DNA of 10,505 bases from Ectocarpus siliculosus (taxonomy: Eukaryota > Sar > Phaeophyceae > Ectocarpales > Ectocarpaceae), in NCBI GenBank assembly GCA_000310025.1, contig FN649756.1, positions 134,421 to 144,925 on the forward strand, written 5' to 3'. The notes below the pieces were generated by a model. That model was given only the letters and a program-made list of their open reading frames with translations, ran no database searches and had not been told where the DNA came from. This document shows, in pieces, positions 6,301 to 10,505 of this stretch (within the stretch, counting starts at the first letter, position 1; each line of letters opens with the position of its first letter). The position numbers were made by a program, and so were the translations under genes.

Positions 6301-8978
6301 GAGAAGACTGAAGAGGTGTACAATACAGCAGTGTCGACTGTTTACCATTGTAATTGGAAGCAACTAGCGAATGAGATTATTTGCGTCACTTCCGTGTTGC
6401 TTCTATAAATATCGTTGTTGTGATGCTGGTCACCTTAAGCGACATCAACAGCCACCTTTTTTCACTTTGTTGATTTCGTTTTCCGTCTGTTTGTATTTTT
6501 GTAACGGCTTTTGAGGTCGTGACCGAAAGCTGTTCACAGCGACACGGGCGTGACATCCTGTGTACATGTAGTTAATTAAGACTTAAGACTGATGCTTGGC
6601 AATTTTTTCATGGTCTCGCCATCCTCTCATGGTATTCTCGTGTTGAAATGTGATTAATCTCGGTGATGACCTTATTATTTGGCGGTATGAAGAGCAACAC
6701 CCTCGTGGTGCTATATAACGATACTAAACGTGACATCGTGATGTTGTGCTCCGCGATAACACCTACCTGGTGCATTATAACCCAGCCGGAAGACCCCATG
6801 GACCTGGAGGGAGCTTCGACGGAGCTTTCGAAGCTGCTAGTTGAGGTGGGCCGCGTATTCCCATGCCATGCCATGCCTCACTTTTCTGAATGAAATGTGT
6901 TTGCTAGCTGGAGATATGATTCCGGCGATGAGAATTATCCACGGATTAAATTGGGCTCCGGGAGTGTAGCACACGAAGTGCAAAACATCACGGCAAAGAG
7001 TGGATTTTGTAGTCGTTGTAGAAGTACTTGTTATGCTTCAGTCGGCCACCGTGTCCGCTGGGTAGCTGACTCGCTGTTAACTTCTGCGCCGAACTTCTGC
7101 TCCCGGTTTTCGTGCCTATACGTGGCCGGTGTCCCACCATGACGTTGTGCACATGGTCGTGTGTGTGGTATGGACGTTTGGGCGTTTTCCATGCTTGGTT
7201 GTCGCATGTCGTGTGTGTGGTGCCTTTGGGCGACTCTTCATGCTTGGTGTGTCGTGTGTCGCGTGTCGTGTGTCTTGTGACGTTTGTTGTAATGCTGCCG
7301 CGGTGCTCGTGTCGGCCCAGCTGTCGGCGGTGAACGTGAGCAAGTTCCGTTTCGAACCGGCCGACTTCGAGAAGGACCAGGACCTCAACTTCCACATCGA
7401 CTTCATCTCCGCCACCAGCAACATGAGAGCGTGGAACTACCGGTAAGTACTAAGCACCGACACTCACCTCATATAGATTTCATGCCAATGTCCGTTCGAA
7501 AACAAACTATAAAAGACACCGAAATCAAACTAGTCATCGCTGATTAGTCACGCTATTGGTGTTGTGCCGGCTGAATGCTCTATAACAATGGTGTGGTTTA
7601 GGCTTCTATGAGAGCTAGCCGTGGGGTCCGAATGATCCTATATCACGCTTCCACTCCGAGGAGGGCGCCTGGCTCCCCTCGCCCGCACTGCTATGTATTG
7701 CATCCATCTCCATCTAATGTTGTTCGTCGCTGCATTTACTCCGCTCCACTCTTGTCAAGGACGGCCTCGTGGCTCTACGCGATCACGGTGCTTTGCAGCT
7801 GCCCGTTGCCTTTTCGCGCTCTCGTGGATAACGTCGAAATTACACTCATCCCCCTGGTCAACCCAATCGCATGTGTTCATCCTCCGCCGTTGCCGGCCGT
7901 TGGACTGGTCAGCGGTGCCTAGTTTTGAGTTCTGCTTCTGCAGGACGAACTTTATCCCCCACACCCACATCACGGCCAGGTAGCACCGTACCGGAGTACA
8001 GTACTCCATGCCATGCCAGCACCACGCCTGTCAGGCCCCTCTCTCGCCCGCCCCCCTCTACGTCGATTGAAGACTTCCATCGCCTCCACCACCCCACACC
8101 ACCTAACATCAGTATGTTGACGATCGTCCGTCAGCAAGATGGATTGATCAAAAGCAGAGGCAGGCCTGCATCACACACATGCACTGGCGTGCAAAGCCTA
8201 CAATCGGCACTTGGAAGACCGGTTCGTGTACATTGCGTCCCCAAACCTGAAAAATAATAAATACAACCCAAATCACAACCAAACAGCACCACATACTCGA
8301 AGGTTTATTGCGTCCCTGAAACTGAAACCTACGAAATACCCAAACCAAATTAAGAAGACACATCTGTTCATTGTTCTTTCTTTGTCGCCTCTTTTGTTTT
8401 GCATGTGCTGTATCATAGGTCGTCGTGCTGCATGTATCCAAGACGAAGTAATAGTTGTTCCCTTTCGCGTCTCGTGTTTCTCCTCTTGCGCTAGGATTAA
8501 GGAGGCTTCCCGCCACAAGATCAAGATGATAGCGGGCAAGATCATCCCCGCCATCGCCACCACCACCGCATCCGTGTGCGGTCTGGTCATGATCGAGCTC
8601 TTCAAGGTGTGTGTCTCTCACAGTATCTGGCGAATTTTTTGCGCACCTGCGTGATGCATGTTTGCCAGCTGATGCTGCATGCAGAGGCTTAACCTGGACA
8701 TGAAAAGCCAACATACTCTTCGCGTCTTTCTTGCCCCAGCAACGATGTAGAGAAGAAGCATCAACACCCAGAGAAAGCCGATAGACTATGATTAAATACC
8801 TCTCTACCATACCACCATGCCGTTGTGGTAGTCTGAGACTTGGTTATTTTGGTAGCTTTCGAGGCAAACTCTTCCCATCCTCTTGTGTTTCTGCAGGTGC
8901 TGCAGGGCAAGAAGCTGGACTGCTACAAGGACTCGTCCAACAACCTCGGCCTCAACAGCTACTTCTTCTCAGAGCCAG
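207..8978 (+). CDS. UBA1: Ubiquitin-activating enzyme E1 (UBA1), partial, 13 exons
   Basis: E1 adenylates the ubiquitin C-terminus with ATP, captures it as a thioester on a cysteine, and passes it to E2 enzymes in cytosol and nucleus. The join is 207-314, 939-1043, 1756-1883, 2459-2522, 3274-3398, 3762-3843, 4547-4750, 5217-5412, 6203-6315, 6786-6845, 7321-7442, 8495-8606, 8897-8978. It gives 500 codons plus one base with no stop, and every junction is GT-AG and in phase. Visible motifs by fragment residue: GCGALGCE at 2-9, TDND at 30-33, NLNRQFLFR at 39-47, Lys55, NALDN at 100-104, catalytic Cys160 in PMCTLRNFP, and the [12 protein letters not shown] block near 449-460. Animal and plant E1s are about 1050-1080 residues, so roughly the first 400-450 and the last 100 residues (ubiquitin-fold domain) lie outside. 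UBA6 is the main alternative; the sequence reads more like UBA1. The intact frame argues against a pseudogene. Confidence 0.95.
315..938 (+). other. UBA1 intron (624 bases)
   Basis: The donor is gtatgg and the acceptor caacag. Near the donor lie short direct and inverted repeats around ggtatgatatg (about 315-360), including the TACCGT/ACGGTA pair. The rest is T/G-rich intron. Frames on both strands here have no recognisable protein similarity. Confidence 0.85.
939..1043 (+). CDS. UBA1: UBA1 exon B: arginine-finger segment
   Basis: The exon has 35 codons, phase 0 at both ends, with acceptor caacag and donor gttagt. It begins [11 protein letters not shown] and ends [17 protein letters not shown] is a near-invariant E1 signature. 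Its asparagine and arginines, and the lysine at fragment residue 55 (QAKS), line the ATP site in the E1 family. The junction reads RIE-VSNL, as in E1 homologues (IE-KSNL or IE-VSNL). Confidence 0.95.
1044..1755 (+). other. UBA1 intron (712 bases) with a 10-bp minisatellite
   Basis: The donor is gttagt and the acceptor cttgtcag. The intron is T/G-rich throughout and carries the tandem repeat described separately at 1504-1616, then a short TGTC-rich pyrimidine run just before the acceptor. The cysteine-rich frames across the minisatellite are repeat translations, not genes. Confidence 0.85.
1504..1616. repeat. 10-bp minisatellite, unit catgtgtcaa, about 11 copies
   Basis: Nine identical head-to-tail units occupy 1521-1610. 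They are preceded by a one-base variant (catatgtcaa, 1511-1520) and flanked by partial units. The array is intronic. Because the unit is not a multiple of three, all three frames read through it as the same [10 protein letters not shown] pattern, which is an artefact. Confidence 0.97.
1756..1883 (+). CDS. UBA1: UBA1 exon C: NALDN motif of the adenylation domain
   Basis: The exon has 128 bases, starts in phase 0 and ends after two bases of a split arginine codon (ag|g). Acceptor gtcag, donor gtacgc. It contains [21 protein letters not shown] and ARLYVDS. NALDN carries the conserved aspartate that contacts ATP-Mg in E1 proteins. The residue count between STIK and PGTE equals that in human UBA1, which supports the junction exactly. 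Confidence 0.95.
1884..2458 (+). other. UBA1 intron (575 bases)
   Basis: The donor is gtacgc and the acceptor aaaaacag. A CTGT microsatellite follows seven bases after the donor. The remainder is unremarkable, with a short attgattgatt run near 2430. Confidence 0.85.
1891..1920. repeat. (CTGT)n microsatellite, 7.5 units
   Basis: This is a perfect tetranucleotide array. It continues as degenerate tctg/tctc pyrimidine-rich sequence to about 1967. It starts seven bases after the exon C donor. Confidence 0.97.
2459..2522 (+). CDS. UBA1: UBA1 exon D: LLESGTLG motif
   Basis: The exon has 64 bases. Its first base completes the arginine codon split from exon C, then 21 codons read [20 protein letters not shown] and a final Q, ending in phase 0 at donor gtgggg. 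[14 protein letters not shown] is among the most conserved blocks in E1. Acceptor acag. Only the E1 frame joins in phase on both sides. Confidence 0.95.
2523..3273 (+). other. UBA1 intron (751 bases)
   Basis: The donor is gtgggg and the acceptor acacgcag. It contains a 15-base T run at 2932-2946 followed by gtag, which looks like an acceptor but is not followed by E1-like sequence. No other gene is seen. Confidence 0.85.
3274..3398 (+). CDS. UBA1: UBA1 exon E: catalytic cysteine segment
   Basis: The exon has 125 bases, starts in phase 0 and ends on two bases of a split arginine codon. Acceptor cgcag, donor gtaggg. It starts [10 protein letters not shown] and contains [20 protein letters not shown]. 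The cysteine at 3346-3348 (fragment residue 160) aligns with the E1 active-site cysteine of the P-[IM]-C-T-[LV] motif, which carries ubiquitin as a thioester. FPxxIEHxxxWAR is the conserved helix after it. The variable loop GPKDQADDA replaces the usual SQDPPEKS-type loop. Confidence 0.96.
3399..3761 (+). other. UBA1 intron (363 bases)
   Basis: The donor is gtaggg and the acceptor tgtcag, preceded by a T-rich stretch at about 3665-3760. No repeats or gene-like content are seen. Confidence 0.85.
3762..3843 (+). CDS. UBA1: UBA1 exon F: start of second catalytic-cysteine half-domain
   Basis: The exon has 82 bases. The first base completes the WAR arginine, then 27 codons read [17 protein letters not shown] and end YLKQ. 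Acceptor gtcag, donor gtatgc, phase 0 at the end. It matches [21 protein letters not shown] in human UBA1 by pattern and spacing. Confidence 0.92.
3844..4546 (+). other. UBA1 intron (703 bases)
   Basis: The donor is gtatgc and the acceptor caacag. It is mixed-composition sequence without clear repeats. The frames present have no recognisable similarity. Confidence 0.85.
4547..4750 (+). CDS. UBA1: UBA1 exon G: second catalytic-cysteine half-domain
   Basis: This is the largest exon here, with 68 codons, phase 0 at both ends, acceptor caacag and donor gtgata. An alanine-rich helix leads into [20 protein letters not shown], then a [13 protein letters not shown] helix and [10 protein letters not shown]. 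This follows human [20 protein letters not shown] and IRQLLHNFP. Codon use is G/C-ending, unlike the T-rich introns. The N-terminal part is a few residues shorter than in human UBA1, a region known to vary. Confidence 0.93.
4768..4835. repeat. Imperfect ttggttgatttt repeat
   Basis: Variants of gttgattttg, gattgattttgg and catgatttgg follow one another with small changes. This is a degenerate simple repeat, not a clean array. Confidence 0.75.
5108..5142. repeat. 7-bp repeat, unit catcaaa, about five copies
   Basis: There are three perfect units (5108-5128), then caccaaa and cactcaa. The tract ends in an acceptor-like cag at 5145, 71 bases before the true acceptor. Using that site would shift the frame. 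Confidence 0.9.
5217..5412 (+). CDS. UBA1: UBA1 exon H: FPRS region, end of catalytic-cysteine domain
   Basis: The exon has 196 bases, starts in phase 0 and ends with the first base of a split alanine codon. Acceptor aacag, donor gtgcgt. It contains [17 protein letters not shown], matching the E1 motif G-x-x-F-W-S-G-P-K-R-x-P, and [17 protein letters not shown], matching the MAAANLFAQTYGL helix. This segment connects the catalytic-cysteine domain back to the adenylation fold. Confidence 0.94.
5413..6202 (+). other. UBA1 intron (790 bases) with pyrimidine minisatellite
   Basis: The donor is gtgcgt and the acceptor acactag. It contains the 15-bp pyrimidine minisatellite at 5839-5910 and a tgtgc-type run near 6139-6160. 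No other gene is seen. Confidence 0.85.
5839..5910. repeat. 15-bp pyrimidine minisatellite, unit gtcttctctcttttt, five copies
   Basis: Copies start at 5839, 5854, 5869, 5884 and 5899, with single-base changes; the last is truncated to 12 bases. It runs straight into gcag, so the array forms a polypyrimidine tract plus AG, a full acceptor-like signal at 5914 inside the intron. Confidence 0.95.
6203..6315 (+). CDS. UBA1: UBA1 exon I: linker after the catalytic-cysteine domain
   Basis: The exon has 113 bases. The first two bases complete an alanine codon from exon H, then 37 codons read [20 protein letters not shown] and end in an acidic, charged tail. Acceptor actag, donor gtgtac. It corresponds to the human AVATFLQSVQVPEFTPKSG region by pattern (V-P-x-[FW]). 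The tail is poorly conserved in all E1s, so support here comes from phase and the VPMW block. Confidence 0.85.
6316..6785 (+). other. UBA1 intron (470 bases)
   Basis: The donor is gtgtac and the acceptor taacccag. No repeats or genes are recognised. Confidence 0.8.
6786..6845 (+). CDS. UBA1: UBA1 exon J: short linker exon
   Basis: The exon has 20 codons, phase 0 at both ends, acceptor cccag and donor gtgggc. It reads [20 protein letters not shown]. It occupies the place of the SVDDSRLEELKATL helix in human UBA1. Similarity is weak, but exon-like codon use, phase and position agree. Being phase 0-0, it could be skipped without a frameshift. Confidence 0.75.
6846..7320 (+). other. UBA1 intron (475 bases) with imperfect 52-bp tandem
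   Basis: The donor is gtgggc and the acceptor gcccag. The 5' part holds ccatgccatgcc; the 3' part holds the gtcgtgtgtgtgg tandem and then a gtgtcgtgtg-rich run. No gene is seen. Confidence 0.8.
7156..7257. repeat. Imperfect tandem duplication, about 52 bp
   Basis: Two units start with gtcgtgtgtgtgg at 7156 and 7208. They share tttgggcg and catgcttggt at matching places, with small indels between them. The repeat is intronic. Confidence 0.75.
7321..7442 (+). CDS. UBA1: UBA1 exon K: FEKDxDxNFHxDF motif
   Basis: The exon has 122 bases, starts in phase 0 and ends on two bases of a split arginine. Acceptor cccag and the consensus donor gtaagt. It contains [20 protein letters not shown] and SNMRAWNY. 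This is the strongly conserved E1 block F-E-K-D-D-D-x-N-F/Y-H-[IM]-D-F, followed by N-[LM]-R-A-x-N-Y, of the active adenylation domain. Confidence 0.96.
7944..7979 (+). other. Candidate 36-base cassette microexon of UBA1
   Basis: The stretch lies between a good acceptor (gcttctgcag) and the weaker donor gtagca. It begins and ends in the same phase as the flanking exon ends, so including it adds exactly 12 residues: an arginine from the split codon, then [11 protein letters not shown], after which the split arginine continues into exon L. It splits the largest intron into two typical ones. Against it, skipping it gives exactly the spacing seen in human UBA1 between NY and RHK. It could be an alternative exon or chance. 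Confidence 0.35.
7993..8007. repeat. Odd palindrome ggagtac-a-gtactcc
   Basis: This is a perfect 7+1+7 palindrome. In RNA it can form a 5-bp stem with a 5-base loop. It lies 14 bases downstream of the candidate microexon. Confidence 0.95.
8232..8352. repeat. Imperfect 75-bp tandem duplication
   Basis: Both units begin attgcgtccc (8232 and 8307) and share a ctgaaa block and an aaatac...cccaaa block. The intervening sequence has diverged. Confidence 0.65.
8495..8606 (+). CDS. UBA1: UBA1 exon [13 protein letters not shown] motif
   Basis: The exon has 112 bases. Its first base completes the NYR arginine (or the microexon arginine), then 37 codons read [30 protein letters not shown] and VMIELFK. 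Acceptor gctag, donor gtgtgt. [14 protein letters not shown]-x-x-x-GLV-x-[IL]-EL-[FY]-K is a hallmark of the E1 active adenylation domain. Where most E1s have IPxADRHK, this one has IKEASRHK, so the usual proline and aspartate are absent. Confidence 0.96.
8607..8896 (+). other. UBA1 intron (290 bases)
   Basis: The donor is gtgtgt and the acceptor tttctgcag. This is the shortest intron in the window and has no repeats. Confidence 0.85.
8897..8978 (+). CDS. UBA1: UBA1 exon M: end of adenylation domain
   Basis: The exon has 82 bases, starts in phase 0 and ends with one base of a split codon. Acceptor ctgcag, donor gtatgc. It reads [20 protein letters not shown], then SYFFSEP. It matches human [28 protein letters not shown]. 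The ubiquitin-fold domain that recruits E2 should follow, but no matching exon (WTLWDRF-like) is found to the right. Confidence 0.95.
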
Positions 8979-8985
8979 GTATGCT

Positions 8986-9030
8986 ATTCTATTCTATTCT
9001 ATTCTATTCTATTCTATTCTATTCTATTCT
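8986..9030. repeat. (ATTCT)n microsatellite, nine perfect copies
   Basis: This 45-base uninterrupted pentanucleotide array starts seven bases after the exon M donor. Confidence 0.98.
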
Positions 9031-9281
9031 ACAATCGTGCACGTTCTTACCGTGGTGTTGTAGAATGATGCACCTCTCGTGGGTTGTTCGAAAGCGCTGC
9101 TGATGTCTCGCCGAAATGTTTGACGGGTGGTTATTGGACGAGCTAGTAAATGGAGCAGCTGATACGAATGCTGTTGGTTACACTGGTATCGGACCAAGAA
9201 GGGTATGCACTTCGGTTCCCTAGCTGCGAAGTCCATGTTCAGCGCTGGGCTTCAACAGTCGCGTCCTTGCAATTTCTTGGG

Positions 9282-9309
9282 TTCGGCCTTTGTGATTCGG
9301 CCTTTGTGA
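9282..9309. repeat. 14-bp tandem duplication, ttcggcctttgtga twice
   Basis: Two identical adjacent copies lie at 9282-9295 and 9296-9309. The unit is not a multiple of three, which argues against the surrounding frame being coding. Confidence 0.95.
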
Positions 9310-9515
9310 CGGTGTTGTACGGCAGCGGCGCGCTTTTCAAGCAGGCGGGTTTGGCGTCCTTCATCAAGGGGTGTTGTCGTCTCCGACATGCATCTCAGAA
9401 AGCCAAGTCGTGCTCTCATCACGCCTCGATTTCTACGTCATCCAGTTGAAACGGCTCACGTGCCAAGTGACGAAGAGCGTTGTTCTATGATAGTTTTCCA
9501 GCCGATATCCACAGC

Positions 9516-9560
9516 GCGGCAGTCAAATACCCCTACATAGTCTAACGACTACACTGCCGC
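9516..9560. repeat. Nested inverted repeat (8-bp outer stem, 5-bp inner hairpin)
   Basis: gcggcagt (9516-9523) pairs with actgccgc (9553-9560). Inside, tagtc-taac-gacta (9538-9551) forms a second hairpin. The inner part shares agtctaacgactac with the element near 10190 except for one base. Confidence 0.85.
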
Positions 9561-9604
9561 ATGTTTTTATTCACGAGAACCCCCCCCCCCCCCCCAAAGA
9601 ACGA

Positions 9605-9709
9605 TTGACCAACGGTGATCGGTCCTGAGGGAACAATGCTCCTTCCCTCGAGGACGCGCTGTCAATGCTCTAACCGCCAAGGGTGCTAAACATTAGTCCG
9701 CCCCCCCCC
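9605..9709 (-). repeat. tRNA-like element (degenerate, SINE-like) with poly-C flank
   Basis: Read on the minus strand, a run of nine G is followed 26 bases later by gttagagca. The wider block ttagc...ttgg...ttagagca resembles a tRNA D-arm / A box. Exactly 40 bases further on comes ggaccgatcacc, a degenerate B box. The anticodon arm does not fold, so it is not a working tRNA gene. It is probably a tRNA-derived repeat, but chance resemblance is possible. Confidence 0.35.
9622..9655. repeat. 12-bp hairpin with one bulge
   Basis: gtcctgagggaa (9622-9633) pairs with ttccctc (9643-9649), a bulged g, and aggac (9651-9655), around a 9-base loop. It lies inside the tRNA-like element, where a long variable arm would be. 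Confidence 0.9.
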
Positions 9710-9796
9710 TAGGTGTTTGCCATCCGGGGTTGGGTTTTCGTCGCTTGGCAACGACTTTGTAAAAAAAGCCAATTCACTTCGTGAACTCGGCAACCA

Positions 9797-9842
9797 GGTT
9801 ACCGTTTTCTTTTTTACCTCTGTTTTTTTTTTTGCGGTAACC
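9797..9842. repeat. 8-bp inverted repeat around a T-rich spacer
   Basis: ggttaccg (9797-9804) and cggtaacc (9835-9842) flank a 30-base spacer that is almost all T and C. Its function is unknown. Confidence 0.8.
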
Positions 9843-10136
9843 ATGAATGGGGGTCATCATGTTGTGCGGGGTCGAGAACCCTCACTCCGCGCAAGGGGGA
9901 TGATCGCACCACGTTGTGTTAAAATGGTCAAGCATCCTCGAGGCAGTTACACAGTGCTTACAACTGTCTCTGGAAGTGAAAGCACCAGAAGATAAAGTAA
10001 GTCATACGCAGCTGTCATTCGTACGCAAGGAAGTAAGCACAAGATGCCGAACACCCTTAGCAGGATGCAGCGCACCGTTCATGCGACTCGCCGAATACCT
10101 CACGGCGCTTCGCGCTTGGTGATGTGAGAGCCTGGT

Positions 10137-10248
10137 CCGGTGCGAACCCGGTGTGCTCCGTCCCGGCTTTGTAGGGATGCGAGGTCAATGGTCTAACGAC
10201 TACGGCATGCACGACTATGAGTACCCCCCCCCCCCCCCCCCCCCCCCC
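10137..10248 (-). repeat. tRNA-like element, second copy, with poly-C flank
   Basis: On the minus strand, a 25-base G run is followed 26 bases later by gttagacca, then 40 bases later by ggttcgcaccgg, a near-consensus B box. Both spacings equal those of the copy at 9605-9709, and both copies read gttaga[g/c]cattgac. It lacks a clean anticodon stem. It is probably a tRNA-derived repeat. Confidence 0.4.
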
Positions 10249-10505
10249 TTTTTTTTTTTTTTTTTTTCCCCCTTTTTCCCCCCCCCCCCCCCTTATTCCC
10301 TCAAAAAAAATTCCCCCCCCCCCCCCCAAAAAAAAAAAATACCCCCCCCCCCCCTTCCCCAAAATTAAAAAACCCCTAATACCCAAAAAAAAAACAAACC
10401 CCCAAAATTTTTTTTTCCCTTTCAAAAAAAAAAAACCAAAATTTTTTTTAAATTTTTCAAAAAAAACCCTTTTTTTTTTTTTTTTTTACCCCTTTTTTAT
10501 TTTTT
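10249..10505. other. Homopolymer-rich contig end, probable sequencing artefact
   Basis: The sequence is almost wholly runs of C, T and A with very few G. It begins directly after the 25-base C run. The proline-, phenylalanine- and glycine-rich frames here are meaningless. It is more likely low-quality read extension than genomic sequence. Confidence 0.75.

Larger units (their letters stand above)
7443..8494 (+). other. UBA1 intron (1052 bases), largest internal intron, C-rich core
   Basis: The donor is gtaagt and the acceptor gcgctag. Unlike the other introns, about 7620-8345 is C- and then C/A-rich on the coding strand. It holds the candidate microexon at 7944-7979, a 15-base palindrome at 7993-8007 and an imperfect 75-bp tandem from 8232. 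If the microexon is used, this becomes two introns of 501 and 515 bases. Confidence 0.8.
8979..10505 (+). other. Downstream UBA1 intron or flank, without the ubiquitin-fold exons
   Basis: The donor is gtatgc. Nothing in the remaining 1.5 kb resembles the E1 C-terminal domain, and the phase-1 continuation was not found. The stretch holds the ATTCT array, a 14-bp duplication, poly-C-linked tRNA-like repeats, an inverted repeat around a T-rich spacer, and homopolymer-rich sequence at the right end. The frames here (for example 9150-9449 and 9717-9995) have no recognisable similarity. Confidence 0.7.

Noticed and set aside
8148-8810. 220-residue frame on the minus strand
   Set aside because: It runs antisense across E1 exon L and intron sequence, with no recognisable similarity; its length is helped by the C/A-rich composition.
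9150-9449. 99-residue frame downstream of the last exon, possible continuation of E1
   Set aside because: There is no similarity to the ubiquitin-fold domain, and it contains an internal 14-bp tandem duplication that is not a multiple of three.
9605-9709. Functional tRNA gene on the minus strand
   Set aside because: The A-box-like and B-box-like parts are there, but the anticodon stem does not pair and the B box is degenerate, so it is listed as a tRNA-like repeat.
9916-9996. Possible exon ending at a strong gtaagt donor
   Set aside because: No supported acceptor or E1-like translation was found; the consensus donor alone is not enough.
10153-10425. Proline-rich and glycine-rich frames at the right end
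   Set aside because: They are translations of C, T and A homopolymers at a probable low-quality contig end.

Overview
This window is eukaryotic nuclear DNA. It carries the middle and C-terminal-proximal part of one split gene on the + strand, a canonical ubiquitin-activating enzyme E1 (UBA1 type). I assembled thirteen coding exons between 207 and 8978 by matching translations to conserved E1 blocks and then checking splice sites and reading phase. Together they encode 500 codons plus one base, with no frame break. The fragment runs from the ATP-binding glycine motif (GCGALGCE) through the catalytic-cysteine segment (PMCTLRNFP) to the end of the adenylation fold ([12 protein letters not shown], then SEP). 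The N-terminal part (inactive adenylation half, first catalytic-cysteine half-domain) lies upstream of the window. The C-terminal ubiquitin-fold domain is not found downstream and must lie beyond the window.

Layout: 1-206 is the end of an intron. From 207 to 8978, exons of 60-204 bases alternate with introns of about 290-1050 bases. From 8979 onward is the start of an intron or the contig end. It holds a pentanucleotide microsatellite, tRNA-like elements next to poly-C runs, other small repeats and, from about 10220, homopolymer-rich sequence that looks like a poor-quality contig end. All introns use GT-AG. About half of the donors begin GTG, and most introns are T/G-rich on the coding strand. 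No convincing gene was seen on the minus strand.

The organism cannot be fixed from one gene. A high density of medium-length T/G-rich introns, mixed base composition, and an E1 equally close to plant and animal forms would fit an intron-rich alga or protist. A brown alga or related stramenopile is my low-confidence guess.

The points most worth a second look are a phase-compatible 36-base candidate cassette microexon in the largest internal intron, a pyrimidine minisatellite that builds a strong decoy splice acceptor, and a small family of tRNA-like, poly-C-linked repeats near the right end. I found no evidence for a novel multi-gene system.
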